Shown: positions 47,953 to 60,160 of the stretch, piece by piece
Layout: the number at the start of each line of letters is the position of its first letter
Position numbering within the stretch: position 1 is the first letter of the stretch
Origin: Nisaea acidiphila
GTDB taxonomy: Bacteria > Pseudomonadota > Alphaproteobacteria > Thalassobaculales > Thalassobaculaceae
Assembly (NCBI RefSeq): GCF_024662015.1
Contig: NZ_CP102480.1
Span: forward strand, 1,460,501-1,524,500
Reading direction: 5' to 3'
DNA: 64,000 bases
Notes under the pieces: generated by a model
Databases searched by the model: none
The model's input: the letters and a program-made list of their open reading frames with translations, nothing else
Told to the model about the DNA's origin: nothing
Position numbers and translations under genes: made by a program

Positions 47953-49197
47953 ATGGCGAAACTGCAACCCGTTCGCGGTACCCACGACCTTCTGGGCGAG
48001 GACGCGCGACGGCATCGTCATGTGGTTGAGACCGCGCTCGGGACCGCGGCCCGCTACGGGTTCAGCGAGATCCAGACCCCGATCTTCGAATTCACTGAAG
48101 TCTTCGCCCGCACGCTCGGCGAGACCTCGGACGTGGTCTCCAAGGAGATGTACACCTTCGAGGACCGTGGCGGTGACAGGGTCACCCTGCGACCGGAGGG
48201 AACAGCCGGCGTGGCGCGCGCCTTCATTTCAGAGGGTCTGACCCAGGATCTGCCGCTGAAGCTCTTTTATCAGGGCCCGATGTTCCGCTACGAACGACCG
48301 CAGAAGGGCCGCCAGCGCCAGTTCCACCAGATCGGCGTGGAGCTTCTCGGCGTTCCGGCGCCGCAGGCCGATATCGAGGTCATCACCGTCGGCGCCGACA
48401 TTCTCGACGCGCTCGGGATCTTCGACGGCATCATCCTGGAACTGAACACGCTCGGCGATACGGAAAGCCGTGGCGCCTACCGCACCGCTCTGGTCGCCTA
48501 TCTGATGGATCACCGGGACGGCCTTTCGGAAGACAGCCTGCGCCGGCTCGAGGTCAACCCGCTGCGGATCCTCGACAGCAAGGACGAGGGAGACCGCGCG
48601 ATCGTCGCCAACGCGCCCTCCTTCGGCGACTATCTGAACGAGGCGAGCCGGGACTTCTACGGCACGGTGAAAGAGGGACTCGACACGGTCGGTATTCCCT
48701 ACCGGCAGAACGACCGCCTTGTGCGCGGCCTCGATTACTATTGTCACACGGCCTACGAGTTCGTGACCGACAAGCTTGGCGCCCAGGGTACCGTTATGGC
48801 CGGTGGCCGGTATGACGGGCTGGTCGAGACCATGGGCGGTCCGTCGACCCCGGGCGTGGGGTGGGCGGCAGGGATCGAGCGCATTGCCATGATGATCGAC
48901 GCGCCGGCAGCCCCGGCACGGCCGGTAGCGGTGATTCCCGTCGGCGCGGAGGCCACGATCACCGCCATCAAGCTCAGCCATGACTTGCGCAAGAGCGGTC
49001 TTGCTGTCGAAATGGGCTATTCGGGCAACCTTGGAAAGCGCATGAAGCGGGCCAACAAACTCGGCGCCAGCCACGCCGTCATTCTCGGCGAGACGGAACT
49101 CGAAAAGGGAGTCGCGACCGTTCGGGACCTGGATACAGGCTCTCAGACCGAAGTCGCGCTGGACAGGATCGGGGACCATCTCAAAGCCGGGTCCTAG
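47953..49197 (+). CDS. hisS: Histidyl-tRNA synthetase
   Basis: A 414-residue class II synthetase. Motif 2 appears as [20 protein letters not shown], histidine site [15 protein letters not shown], and motif 3 in GWAAGIERI. The C-terminal anticodon-binding domain starts near 325. AAAGGA precedes the ATG. Confidence 0.97.
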   Translation: MAKLQPVRGTHDLLGEDARRHRHVVETALGTAARYGFSEIQTPIFEFTEVFARTLGETSDVVSKEMYTFEDRGGDRVTLRPEGTAGVARAFISEGLTQDLPLKLFYQGPMFRYERPQKGRQRQFHQIGVELLGVPAPQADIEVITVGADILDALGIFDGIILELNTLGDTESRGAYRTALVAYLMDHRDGLSEDSLRRLEVNPLRILDSKDEGDRAIVANAPSFGDYLNEASRDFYGTVKEGLDTVGIPYRQNDRLVRGLDYYCHTAYEFVTDKLGAQGTVMAGGRYDGLVETMGGPSTPGVGWAAGIERIAMMIDAPAAPARPVAVIPVGAEATITAIKLSHDLRKSGLAVEMGYSGNLGKRMKRANKLGASHAVILGETELEKGVATVRDLDTGSQTEVALDRIGDHLKAGS

Positions 49198-49209
49198 CGA
49201 GGTTCGGCA

Positions 49210-50502
49210 TTGGCGGACCGTCCCGCTTCCCCGCTCTTTCAGGACCTGCACCGTTTCGCCGTCGTCGGCGTCAACCACCGGACCTGCCCGGACGCGATCC
49301 GCGAACAACTCTTCGTCGCCGACGAGGAGCTGCCGGTGGTCCTGCGGTCACTCCGGGTCTTCGGGATCGAAGAGGCGATGCCGCTTTCGACCTGCGACCG
49401 GGTCGAGGTGGCGGGTGTTTTTCCCAATCCCGAGGAGGCCCGCAGTGTGATCGCGAGGATCCTCTGCGCGCCGGTCGGTCTCGATCCTGCCCTCTTAGAG
49501 CCTCTGCTCTATCGGCATGTCGGCGGCGACGCCGTCGCCCATTTGTTCCGGGTCGCCGCCTCCCTCGACAGCCAAGTCATCGGGGAGCCGCAAATCCTCG
49601 GCCAGATGCGCGCCGGGCATCGCCTCGCCCGCAACCTGAAATCCTCCGGTCCGCTGCTCGACGCGACCATGAGCGCAGCGTTCGAGGCCGCCCGACAGGT
49701 TCGTCGGGAAACCCGGATCGCCGAAGGTCCGGTCTCCATCGCCGCAGCGGCGATCACCATCGCGCGCGACGTCCACGGAGCTTTGGACAGGACCCGCGCC
49801 CTGCTGCTCGGCGCGGGCGAGCTTGGCCTGATTCTGGCCGAGCAGCTACAGGAGGGTCACGAGACGCCGGTGACTGTCATGGACAGGATCTCGCGGCGCG
49901 CGGAAGCGACGGCGAAATCTATCAATGCCCATCATCGTCCATTCGAGGAACTCTCGGCAGCGCTGTCAGAAGCGGATATTGTCATCGCCGCCGTCGGCGA
50001 GGGCCGCACTGTACTGACCGCCGAGATGGTCGAAAGCGCCTTGCAGAAACGGCGTTACCGCCCGATCTTCCTGGTCGACCTGTCCGTGCCAGCGGATGTC
50101 GATCCGGCGGTCAATCGGATCGACGAGGCCTTCCTGTTCGATCTTGAGGATCTCGAACGCACGGCGACCGAAGGCAAGAATGCGCGCCGCGCAGAGGCGG
50201 AGCGCGCCCGTGAAATGGTCGAAAAAGCCGTCGCGCGCTTTCTTTCGGACCAAAGCGGGCGAACAGCCGCCCCAGCGATCGTGCGCCTCAGAAACCATTT
50301 GGAAGCGATGCGGACAAATCTGCACGAGGAACAGCCGAACCTTTCTGCGGAACAGGCGACGCGGCTCCTGCTGAACCGCATCATGCACGGGCCGTCGGAG
50401 CATCTACGCCGGCTCGCGGCTTCCGAGACACTGGACGACAGGACAATCTCCACTCTGGTGGAACTGTTCGGCCTCGAAGAAGAACAGGGAGAAAACGAGT
50501 GA
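49210..50502 (+). CDS. hemA: Glutamyl-tRNA reductase HemA (C5 heme pathway)
   Basis: A 430-residue GluTR that reduces Glu-tRNA(Glu) to glutamate-1-semialdehyde. Diagnostic segments are [14 protein letters not shown], the nucleophile Cys in [33 protein letters not shown] and the NADPH loop LLLGAGELG. It starts at TTG 49210 with GAGG upstream, 12 bases past hisS. Most alphaproteobacteria instead make 5-aminolevulinate with ALA synthase, so the C5 enzyme is noteworthy. It overlaps prfA as GTGA; the order hemA-prfA-prmC matches the gammaproteobacterial operon. Confidence 0.95.
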   Translation: MADRPASPLFQDLHRFAVVGVNHRTCPDAIREQLFVADEELPVVLRSLRVFGIEEAMPLSTCDRVEVAGVFPNPEEARSVIARILCAPVGLDPALLEPLLYRHVGGDAVAHLFRVAASLDSQVIGEPQILGQMRAGHRLARNLKSSGPLLDATMSAAFEAARQVRRETRIAEGPVSIAAAAITIARDVHGALDRTRALLLGAGELGLILAEQLQEGHETPVTVMDRISRRAEATAKSINAHHRPFEELSAALSEADIVIAAVGEGRTVLTAEMVESALQKRRYRPIFLVDLSVPADVDPAVNRIDEAFLFDLEDLERTATEGKNARRAEAERAREMVEKAVARFLSDQSGRTAAPAIVRLRNHLEAMRTNLHEEQPNLSAEQATRLLLNRIMHGPSEHLRRLAASETLDDRTISTLVELFGLEEEQGENE

Positions 50503-51563
50503 GCCTGCAGGCAAATCTCGAAAGGGTGCTGGCCCGCCACAAGGAACTGGAAGCAATCCTGGCCTCCGGCGAGGATATAGGCTCGCAGGACATTGCCAAG
50601 CTCTCGCGGGAACTCTCCGAACTCGCGCCAGTCGCCGAGAAGGTCACCGAGCTGACGGCCATGCGGAAGGAACTCGACGACGCCCGCGTACTGCTTGAAG
50701 ACCCCGATATGGCGGAAATGGCGGGCGAGGAAGTCGAAAGGCTGGAGAAGGAGCTTCCGGATCTTGAGCGAGAGGTCCAGGTTCTGCTTCTGCCGAAAGA
50801 CGAGGCGGACGAGAAGAACGCGATTCTGGAAGTCCGCGCGGGGACCGGCGGCGACGAAGCCGCGCTCTTCGCCTCCGACCTCTTCGGCATGTATCAGCGT
50901 TATGCCGCGCAGAAGGGCTGGAAATTCGAGATCATGGAGATCTCGGAAAACGATATCGGCGGCTATAAAGAGGCGATCGCGGAAATCAGCGGGCGCTCCG
51001 TCTTCGCCCGGCTGAAATTCGAGTCCGGAGTTCACCGCGTACAACGCGTCCCGGTAACCGAATCCGGCGGGCGGATCCATACTTCCGCCGCGACCGTCGC
51101 CGTTCTGCCGGAAGCCGAAGACGTCGATCTGGAGATCGAGGACAAGGACCTGCGCGTAGACGTATTCCGGGCAAGCGGCGCCGGCGGCCAGCACGTGAAT
51201 ACAACGGAAAGCGCGGTCCGCATCACCCACCTGCCCTCGGGCATCGTGGTCTCGCAGCAGGACGAGAAATCCCAGCACAAGAACCGCGCCAAGGCGATGA
51301 AGATCCTCCGCGCACGGCTCTACGACCACGAACGCCAGCGCCTCGCCAGCGAACGCGCGGCGGACCGCAAAGACCAGGTCGGCAGCGGCGACCGCTCGGA
51401 GCGCATCCGCACCTACAATTTCCCGCAGGGCCGCGTCACCGATCACCGCATCAATCTGACACTTTACAAGATCGACAAGGTGATCGCCGGCGAGGCCCTC
51501 GACGAACTGGTCGACGCATTGACCGCCGAAGACGAGGCCGCGCGTCTCGCGGCCCTCTCCTGA
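50499..51563 (+). CDS. prfA: Peptide chain release factor 1
   Basis: A 354-residue RF1, which reads UAA and UAG. The catalytic GGQ is in [14 protein letters not shown] and domain 2 carries the anticodon-like segment [13 protein letters not shown]. The start is GTG 50499, overlapping the hemA stop as GTGA; the stop overlaps prmC's ATG as TGATG. Its GGQ glutamine is the target of the downstream enzyme PrmC. Confidence 0.97.
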   Translation: MSLQANLERVLARHKELEAILASGEDIGSQDIAKLSRELSELAPVAEKVTELTAMRKELDDARVLLEDPDMAEMAGEEVERLEKELPDLEREVQVLLLPKDEADEKNAILEVRAGTGGDEAALFASDLFGMYQRYAAQKGWKFEIMEISENDIGGYKEAIAEISGRSVFARLKFESGVHRVQRVPVTESGGRIHTSAATVAVLPEAEDVDLEIEDKDLRVDVFRASGAGGQHVNTTESAVRITHLPSGIVVSQQDEKSQHKNRAKAMKILRARLYDHERQRLASERAADRKDQVGSGDRSERIRTYNFPQGRVTDHRINLTLYKIDKVIAGEALDELVDALTAEDEAARLAALS

Positions 51564-52432
51564 TGTCTCCCGGCGGAGATGGGAACGGGGCCTCGATAGG
51601 CGGACTGCTCTCTGCGGCAACGCGGCGGCTCGCCGCGGCCGGTAGCGGCTCGGCCCGGCTTGACGCACGCCTGCTGCTCGCCCACGCCTTGGGAGCGGAC
51701 GACCGCTTGCATGGGCATGAAGACGAGCCCGTCACACCTGACGGCGCGGCGCAGTTCAATGTCCTTCTGGACCGCCGGCTTGCCGGGGAGCCTGTTTCCC
51801 GCATCCTCGGCAATCGGGAATTCTGGAGCCTTGAGTTCGAGCTGTCTCCGGCAACACTCGACCCGCGCCCGGACAGCGAAACTCTGATCGACGCGTTGCG
51901 CGAACTCCGCCCGGACCGGAGTGCCTCACTGCGTATCCTCGATCTCGGTACCGGAACCGGATGCCTCCTGCTCGCGGCGCTGTCGGAATACCCGAACGCG
52001 GAGGGTGTGGGCGTCGACATCGATCCCGAATGCGTCGCCATTTCCGGGCGAAATGCGGAGAAACTATGTCTTTCCGACCGCGCACGAATGATCCGTTCCT
52101 CCTGGGCGCGGGACGTGACCGGAACGTTCGACATCGTTCTGTCGAACCCCCCCTACATTCCGTCACCGGAGATTGAAAACCTGCAACCGGAAGTGCGCCT
52201 TCATGACCCGCTTCGCGCGCTTGACGGAGGGTTCGACGGACTGGATGCGTACCGAAATATCGCGGAAAACCTTGCATCTCTGCTTAACAGAGATGGCCTC
52301 GCGCTGTTCGAATTCGGAGAGGGCCAGGGTCCAGAGGTTGCGCGCATCATGGAAGCGGCGGGTCTCTCCGTCGCGGGGTTCCGGAACGATCTCGCGGGCA
52401 TTCAGCGCTGCATTCAGGTACGCCGAAACTGA
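51563..52432 (+). CDS. prmC: Release factor glutamine methyltransferase PrmC
   Basis: A 289-residue PrmC with N-terminal helical bundle, AdoMet motif LDLGTGTGCLLLAAL and the target-binding NPPY in LSNPPYIPSPEI. It N5-methylates the GGQ Gln of release factors. The start overlaps the prfA stop by one base (TGATG), so it is translationally coupled. Confidence 0.95.
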   Translation: MSPGGDGNGASIGGLLSAATRRLAAAGSGSARLDARLLLAHALGADDRLHGHEDEPVTPDGAAQFNVLLDRRLAGEPVSRILGNREFWSLEFELSPATLDPRPDSETLIDALRELRPDRSASLRILDLGTGTGCLLLAALSEYPNAEGVGVDIDPECVAISGRNAEKLCLSDRARMIRSSWARDVTGTFDIVLSNPPYIPSPEIENLQPEVRLHDPLRALDGGFDGLDAYRNIAENLASLLNRDGLALFEFGEGQGPEVARIMEAAGLSVAGFRNDLAGIQRCIQVRRN

Positions 52433-52579
52433 CCGGTTGCGAGAATACGCCTTGCTGCAATGCGGGAAATAGAACTTGGAAAGGCCGACCTAAACCGGTA
52501 GTCTCCCTTGCATGCAACAGGTGCCGAGGGGGCAGACTTGTTGCTGGAAACCATCCCGGTATGACGCGAATGCTTTGGC

Positions 52580-52646
52580 TTGGACTTAGTCCAACCGATG
52601 GCGACCGGATGTTTCGATCCGACACACGGTGTGGATCGGTGTTTTT
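52580..52646 (+). terminator. Structured leader/terminator upstream of DUF4167
   Basis: Two hairpins: TTGGAC-TTA-GTCCAA at 52580-52594, and CGATCC...GGATCG (52615-52638) with inner ACAC/GTGT pairs and one bulged G, followed by TTTTT at 52642-52646. The second looks like a factor-independent terminator. It could end prmC transcripts or attenuate the DUF4167 gene, whose start is 52 bases on. Confidence 0.5.
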
Positions 52647-52697
52647 GGCTCGGGCGCCATTATTGGCTCCCCAAACATAGCGGCAAAGAAATCGACC

Positions 52698-53396
52698 ATG
52701 AGACAAGGTCCACATTCGAAGCGTGGGCGGGGTCGCGGCGGAAATCGCCGTCCAAATGTCCCCAACAGGAATCAAACGTTCGACAGCAACGGACCGGATG
52801 TCCGGATCCGCGGTAACGCGCATCAGGTTTACGAGAAGTACCTGACGCTTGCCCGGGACGCGACCACCTCCGGCGACCGGGTGCTCGCGGAAAGCCTCTA
52901 TCAGCATGCGGACCACTATTTCCGCATCTATAGCGCCTTCAACGAGGAGAACGAGGCCCGCCGCAACGCGCAGCAGCAGGACAACGCACCTCAACAGGAT
53001 CCGCAGCAAACCCGTTCCGACGAGGACGGCGAGAGCGAGTCGTCCAACGATCAGGTCCCGGCCCCGTCCGACGACGATCAGGCGGCGGCACGTAAGACTC
53101 GCAGCGAACGTCGCCAGGATGCGGAAGCGGCCGAGCAGGCGGATCAGGAGCGCACACCGCGCCAGCCGCGCCGCCGCCGTAACAGCAATGGCACCGGTTC
53201 CGAGCCGCAAGCGGCCAATTCGGATAACGACTCCGCACTGCGCGCCATGCTCGGCGCCAGCGAGTCCGGCATGCCGAAAGACGAGTCCGGCGAGGCTGAA
53301 GCTTCGGAAGAGCCGAAGCCCGTCCGCCGCCGCGGCCGCCCGCGCAAGGTTGCGGAGCCGGCCGAACAAAGCCTCCCGCTCGCCGGCGAGGACTAA
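52698..53396 (+). CDS. DUF4167 domain-containing protein
   Basis: A 232-residue protein. The N-terminus (MRQGPHSKRGRGRGGNRR) is basic and RNA-binding-like; the conserved DUF4167 core follows (about 38-80: IRGNAHQVYEKYLTLARDAT and SLYQHADHYFRIY). The rest is disordered, acidic and basic low complexity ending in GRPRKVAEP. The family is essentially alphaproteobacterial and uncharacterised. Starting at ATG 52698 avoids a spurious upstream extension. Confidence 0.9.
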   Translation: MRQGPHSKRGRGRGGNRRPNVPNRNQTFDSNGPDVRIRGNAHQVYEKYLTLARDATTSGDRVLAESLYQHADHYFRIYSAFNEENEARRNAQQQDNAPQQDPQQTRSDEDGESESSNDQVPAPSDDDQAAARKTRSERRQDAEAAEQADQERTPRQPRRRRNSNGTGSEPQAANSDNDSALRAMLGASESGMPKDESGEAEASEEPKPVRRRGRPRKVAEPAEQSLPLAGED

Positions 53397-53415
53397 GTTC
53401 CTTCAAATATCAAGC

Positions 53416-53453
53416 AAAGCCGGCAAGCCAGATGGTTCGCCGGCTTTTCTTTT
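53416..53453 (+). terminator. Rho-independent terminator after DUF4167
   Basis: Stem GCCGGC (53419-53424 and 53439-53444) with inner AGCC/GGTT pairing across one mismatch, followed by TTTTCTTTT. It lies 20 bases past the stop and just before the convergent GNAT gene's stop. Confidence 0.75.
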
Positions 53454-53473
53454 GCCGGAAACGCTTTCCGGGC

Positions 53474-53908
53474 TCAGAGCGTCTTGCTGAATATGCGCGA
53501 GGTCGAGCTGATGCTGTAACCGATGCGCTCGTAGAAGGCATGCGCGCCGGTGCGTCGCATGTTCGAGGACAGGGTGATCGAGGTACATCCGATCTCCCCC
53601 GCGAGACGCTCTGCCTCGGCCATCAGAAAGCGGCCCGCACCGCTGCCGCGGGCGCTCTCGTCGACGACCAGAGCCTGCACCACAAGCGCCCTCCCCTTTT
53701 CGATCGAGGGGCGGTCATAGCAATGCAGAAAACCCACCAGTCTTTCGCCGGAAAACGCTCCGAAGGCATGATGCCCGGCGCTCGTCAGGACCAGCCCCAT
53801 GCGCGGCGCGGCGGTTTGCGCGTCGAGTTCGTAGCCGAGCTGCACAGAGAGTGCCGACACGGCCGCCGCGTCACCGGGCGTTAGGCGGCGCAGGGCGAGC
53901 GGCGTCAT
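53474..53908 (-). CDS. GNAT family N-acetyltransferase
   Basis: A 144-residue GNAT enzyme with the acetyl-CoA loop VDESARGSGAGRFLMAEAE and C-terminal INGY-like ERIGYSIS. It resembles aminoglycoside/phosphinothricin-type small acetyltransferases; substrate unknown. Convergent with DUF4167 across a terminator. Confidence 0.88.
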   Translation of the reverse strand: MTPLALRRLTPGDAAAVSALSVQLGYELDAQTAAPRMGLVLTSAGHHAFGAFSGERLVGFLHCYDRPSIEKGRALVVQALVVDESARGSGAGRFLMAEAERLAGEIGCTSITLSSNMRRTGAHAFYERIGYSISSTSRIFSKTL

Positions 53909-53933
53909 TCCGGATTGCCGGACTGCATGGCGC

Positions 53934-54701
53934 TCACCCGGCGACAGGCTCGACCGGATCCCCGACCTTGATCGTCCCGCTCGAAGTCACATCCACGTAG
54001 ATGCCGCAATCGGTGTGGCCGAAACCGTTCTGCAGATCGCGCGGGATGGTGAGGTCCCGCTCCGCCGTTGCCGGATCCACATTGGTCGCCGCACAGCGTC
54101 CGATGCGTTCGGCCACAGTCACTTCGGCATCGCCGATCCGCACCTTCTTACCGACCCAGGTGAATTCCTCCCAGGCCGGCACGCCTTCAATCAGGATATT
54201 GCCCCGGAAGCGCATCGGATCGACCTTGCGCCCGACCACGCGTTCGAGATCGCGCACGCTTTCCAGATTGATGATCGAGACGAACGGGACCTTGACGTCG
54301 GAATAGGGCTGCTCGCCGCTTTCGACAATGCGCGGCTGGCCCCGGCTTTCCTTCGCCATGAAGGCGGCGAAGAACTGTTCCAGGACCGTCCGTCCATTGA
54401 CGTCGGAGAGTTTGCCGCTGGAGACGTTGCGCCCCTTGCGCCAGATTTGAAGCACTTCGCTTGCCTCGTCGAAGCGGGCCTCGAGTTGGGCGAGCTTTTC
54501 GTGAAGGGCGAGTTGCAGGAAATTGGCCTTCGGCTTCCAATCGCGGTCGCCCGCCTCCACACGCCGCGCCGAGGCGCCGTGCAGGATACCGAAGCGCCGG
54601 TCGTTGGGGAGCATGCGTCCTGCCTCGAGCGGGACGCTCTCCAACGATTCTCCGGTCATGCCTTTGACGGGGAATCGATAAATCTGACTGACTTTTCCCA
54701 T
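53934..54701 (-). CDS. MOSC domain-containing protein
   Basis: A 255-residue protein with an N-terminal beta-barrel-like domain (SQIYRFPVKGMTGESLESV) and a C-terminal MOSC domain (about 120-250) containing RFRGNILIEGVPAW and RIGRCAATNVDP with the conserved Cys. MOSC proteins bind molybdenum cofactor and transfer sulfur or reduce N-hydroxylated compounds. ATG 54701 gives the usual short lead; ATG 54716 is an alternative. Confidence 0.88.
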   Translation of the reverse strand: MGKVSQIYRFPVKGMTGESLESVPLEAGRMLPNDRRFGILHGASARRVEAGDRDWKPKANFLQLALHEKLAQLEARFDEASEVLQIWRKGRNVSSGKLSDVNGRTVLEQFFAAFMAKESRGQPRIVESGEQPYSDVKVPFVSIINLESVRDLERVVGRKVDPMRFRGNILIEGVPAWEEFTWVGKKVRIGDAEVTVAERIGRCAATNVDPATAERDLTIPRDLQNGFGHTDCGIYVDVTSSGTIKVGDPVEPVAG

Positions 54702-54757
54702 AGTGCACCGCACCATAAATAGCTTCGAAGACCTGTCAACACGGGAACGGAACACCC

Positions 54758-54785
54758 CTTGCGGCGGGCGTGGCACTACCCATAT
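54758..54785 (+). promoter_or_regulatory. Candidate heat-shock (sigma-32) promoter of clpB
   Basis: CTTGCGG (54758-54764), 14 bases, then CCCATAT (54779-54785) fit the sigma-32 pattern CTTGAAA-N11-16-CCCCATNT except for one or two positions in each half. Transcription would start near 54793, leaving a 160-base leader before the TTG. Confidence 0.45.
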
Positions 54786-54954
54786 CTGACATGCGGGTTC
54801 CAGACGCCGCCGAGCGGGTCATGGAACCTTCCAAGTCAGGAAGCAATCGGCGATGCTTAGGGTCACCGGGGCTTTCTGAAAAGAGGCTTCAGCGCCGCCT
54901 CATGGGGCGCACGGAGCTGTATCGGCAAACCATGCGGTACGAAGGAGATATCCG

Positions 54955-57573
<2,619 letters not shown>

Positions 57574-57593
57574 GTCACCCTGACATTGAAGAG

Positions 57594-57620
57594 AAACGGC
57601 CCCTTTCGAGGGGCCGTTTT
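57594..57620 (+). terminator. Bidirectional terminator between clpB and methylase
   Basis: A 10-bp stem AAACGGCCCC / GGGGCCGTTT (57594-57603, 57610-57619) with loop TTTCGA. The A-run on the left and T-run on the right allow termination from both strands of the convergent genes. Confidence 0.85.
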
Positions 57621-57621
57621 G

Positions 57622-58248
57622 CTATCCCCGCTTCTCCAGCAGGAACCAGGTCATGTCGTCGGCCGGGAAGTTCGGGTCGCGATGATACATGAAGCCGTAA
57701 TCGACGAGCGCGAGGTCCGGGAAGCGGTCCAGCAGGTCGCCGGCGAAGTCGCGCTTGAAGAGCCGGTCCTCGTGGCCGCGATAGGGGATCGCGACCGGGG
57801 CCGGGTTGTAATATTCCGAGACCGCGATATAGCGCCCGCTCGCCGCGTACATGTTGTCGTAGACCCGCGGCAGCTCGTCCGGATTAATATGGATGAGCAC
57901 GCCGGAGGTGAAGGAGAGATCGTGCGGTTCGCTGACCTGGGGGTCGAGGATCGAGCCGTGATGGACATTGAGACCTTCCTGGCTCTGCAGCGCCTTCACC
58001 GCTTCCGGGTTGATCTCGATGGCCGAGAGCTTCGCCTCCGGCAGCAGGGTGCGGAGCGCCAGCATGTTGAGGCCGATATTGGCGCCGAACTCGACTACGG
58101 ACCCCACCGTCCCGGCCCGCGAGAGGATGCGCGAGAACATCGTCGTGCGCGAGGCGAGGATCGCCGCGTCCCGATTGCGGTCGATATAGGCATTGCCGAA
58201 CGCACCGGCCCAGAAGGCTTCCTGTTCGGTGCGAAAGTTATCGGTCAT
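57622..58248 (-). CDS. Pseudaminic acid biosynthesis-associated methylase
   Basis: A 208-residue SAM methyltransferase beginning TEQEAFWAGAFGNAYIDRN, the signature of the pseudaminic-acid-associated methylase family; the AdoMet region is VVEFGANIGLNMLAL and it ends ADDMTWFLLEKR. It may methylate the sugar acid or the glycan. GGAGAAG precedes the ATG 58248; it follows the SpsF-like gene by 30 bases in the same direction. Confidence 0.85.
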   Translation of the reverse strand: MTDNFRTEQEAFWAGAFGNAYIDRNRDAAILASRTTMFSRILSRAGTVGSVVEFGANIGLNMLALRTLLPEAKLSAIEINPEAVKALQSQEGLNVHHGSILDPQVSEPHDLSFTSGVLIHINPDELPRVYDNMYAASGRYIAVSEYYNPAPVAIPYRGHEDRLFKRDFAGDLLDRFPDLALVDYGFMYHRDPNFPADDMTWFLLEKRG

Positions 58249-58278
58249 AGGATCTTCTCCTGACGTCGCGTCTGGCAC

Positions 58279-59049
58279 TCACGCCTGCTCCGGATAGGCG
58301 CCGTCCTCATTCTTTACCGGTTTCGGCTTGGCCGCGACCACCCGGTTGATCTCGACCCAGTCCGGATGCGCGTCCAACAAGGCCAGCACATCCCTGTAGC
58401 CGAATTCCGGGTTCCGCGGATAGAGCGCCTCGATGATCCGGCGGACCAGTTCGAAATCTTCCGGCTGGTCGACTGTCCAGCGCTGCCCCTCGATCGGCGG
58501 ATCCTGTCGAAGCCTGCGGCAGGCAAAGCGCTCCGGGTGATTGTAGATGAAGGGGGTTACATGCTCACGCTCCTGGCATTCCGTGGCTTCGAGATACGCC
58601 GCCATCAGCGCCGCGGCGCGCATCACCTCGGCATCCAGTCCGTCCGGTAGAGTTCCGGTGCCCGCGTTCGACACATAATCCAGAGGCGGATCGCTTTCGA
58701 GCAAGGTCGAGACCACAATGTCGACCAGTTCCGGATCGAGCAGCGGGCAATCCGCGGTCAGCCGGACTACGATATCGGCACCGGCCATTTCGGCCGCGCC
58801 GGCATAGCGGGACAACACGTCGTCCTCCGAACCGCGCCACAAACGCAGGCCGTTGCGTGCCGCGAAATCCGCCACCGGGTCGTCGGTTGCGTTGGTCGTG
58901 GTCGCCAGCACGATCTCGTCGACGGTGCGGCAGCGGCGGACACGTTCGATCTGGTAGCCGAGCAGCGGTGTGCCCAGCACTTCCCGCAGCACCTTTCCCG
59001 GCAACCGGGTCGAGGTCATGCGCGCCTGGATAATCGCAACGGTCTTCAT
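58279..59049 (-). CDS. SpsF-like cytidylyltransferase (glycan sugar activation)
   Basis: A 256-residue nucleotidyltransferase of the SpsF/NeuA-like family: IQARMTSTRLPGKVLR at the N-terminus is the nucleotide-binding loop, followed by LTADCPLLDPELVD. Members activate sialic-like acids or act in polysaccharide synthesis; near PseG/PseI it could serve as CMP-transferase, though a classical PseF is somewhat different. Its start overlaps the PseG stop as ATGA. Confidence 0.88.
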   Translation of the reverse strand: MKTVAIIQARMTSTRLPGKVLREVLGTPLLGYQIERVRRCRTVDEIVLATTTNATDDPVADFAARNGLRLWRGSEDDVLSRYAGAAEMAGADIVVRLTADCPLLDPELVDIVVSTLLESDPPLDYVSNAGTGTLPDGLDAEVMRAAALMAAYLEATECQEREHVTPFIYNHPERFACRRLRQDPPIEGQRWTVDQPEDFELVRRIIEALYPRNPEFGYRDVLALLDAHPDWVEINRVVAAKPKPVKNEDGAYPEQA

Positions 59050-60086
59050 GCCCCGCCGGCCCTCCCGGTCAATTCGAGCATGGCGTCTATTACCCGTTCC
59101 ACGCCTCTTCCGTCGACCATTGTCGATGCGGCACGGGAGAGGCCTTGTCTTGCGCCGGCGTCCCGCAGCAGCCGGACGAGTTCCGTGACGACACGCTCAC
59201 GCGCGCAGTCGCCGAGGCGGCCGAGATAGACCGCCGCGCCTTCCGCCGCCATGCCGGCGCCGACCGGCTCCTCGACGGGAACGCTGGCGCCGAGCACCAT
59301 CGGCGTGCCGTGCAAGGCCAGTTCCCCGACCGCAGAGCCTGCCGAGGAGAGTGCGATGTCCGCTGCCGAGATCAAGGACCCGAGATCGCGAACGCCCGTG
59401 TGGTATGTGATACTGCCCGACACAGACGCCGCCGGACGCCACGGATTGGCCGGACCGATCACCGCATCCACGCGCCCCTCCCCGATCTCCCCGCGCTGCA
59501 ACGCGTCCCGCGCCGCCTCCGCAAGCATCTCGAGATACCGGTTCGGGTCGGCACCGCCGACCAGAACGAGGACCCGCTCCGGTATATCCCGTATCGCCCG
59601 CTTACGGACGTCCTGCCGGAGGTCCGCCCGGATCAGCGCGTAGCGGGGACCGGCAAGGACGCGGACCCCGCTCCAGGCCGCATAGCTCTCCTCGCGGGCC
59701 TGGACATTCTGGTTCAGCAGAAGATCGACCGGGAAAGGCGCCAGTGCGGCCGCATCGTCAATGAGCAGGACCGGTGCGCTCCGGCGCGCGGCCGCGACAT
59801 AGTCCGCGCCGGCGAAAGGACCGTCGACGACCAGCCAATCCGCCCCGAGCCGCGAGACCGCGAGAGCCAGTTCCCCGCCATCGTCCGAAGCGGCAAGCAT
59901 CCTGAAATCGATTCCGGCCCGCGCCAAACGGTCCGCGACCTGTCCGGGCAACTCTCCGCCGGAAAAGACCGCGGCCTCTCCGCCCCGTGCGCGCCAGCCT
60001 TCGGCGAGGGCGAAGCAGCGCATCACATGGCCGAGCCCGATCCGGGCATCGGCGTCGGCGCGAATTGCCAGCACTCCAGGTCTCAC
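59046..60086 (-). CDS. pseG: PseG-like UDP-sugar hydrolase
   Basis: A 346-residue GT-B-fold hydrolase starting IRADADARIGLGHVMRCFALAE; PseG removes UDP from UDP-2,4-diacetamido-trideoxy-altrose in pseudaminic acid synthesis. The GLGHVMRC motif near the N-terminus is the family hallmark, and LVGGADPNRYLEML lies in the second domain. It is divergent from PseI by about 75 bases and coupled to the SpsF-like gene. Confidence 0.88.
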   Translation of the reverse strand: MRPGVLAIRADADARIGLGHVMRCFALAEGWRARGGEAAVFSGGELPGQVADRLARAGIDFRMLAASDDGGELALAVSRLGADWLVVDGPFAGADYVAAARRSAPVLLIDDAAALAPFPVDLLLNQNVQAREESYAAWSGVRVLAGPRYALIRADLRQDVRKRAIRDIPERVLVLVGGADPNRYLEMLAEAARDALQRGEIGEGRVDAVIGPANPWRPAASVSGSITYHTGVRDLGSLISAADIALSSAGSAVGELALHGTPMVLGASVPVEEPVGAGMAAEGAAVYLGRLGDCARERVVTELVRLLRDAGARQGLSRAASTMVDGRGVERVIDAMLELTGRAGGA

Positions 60087-60160
60087 CCTTCCGCCGTCCC
60101 TTCTATCCCCCGGTAAAAAAAGCTATTCTGGCTTTAACCAAAGCCCCTGTCACGGAAACC

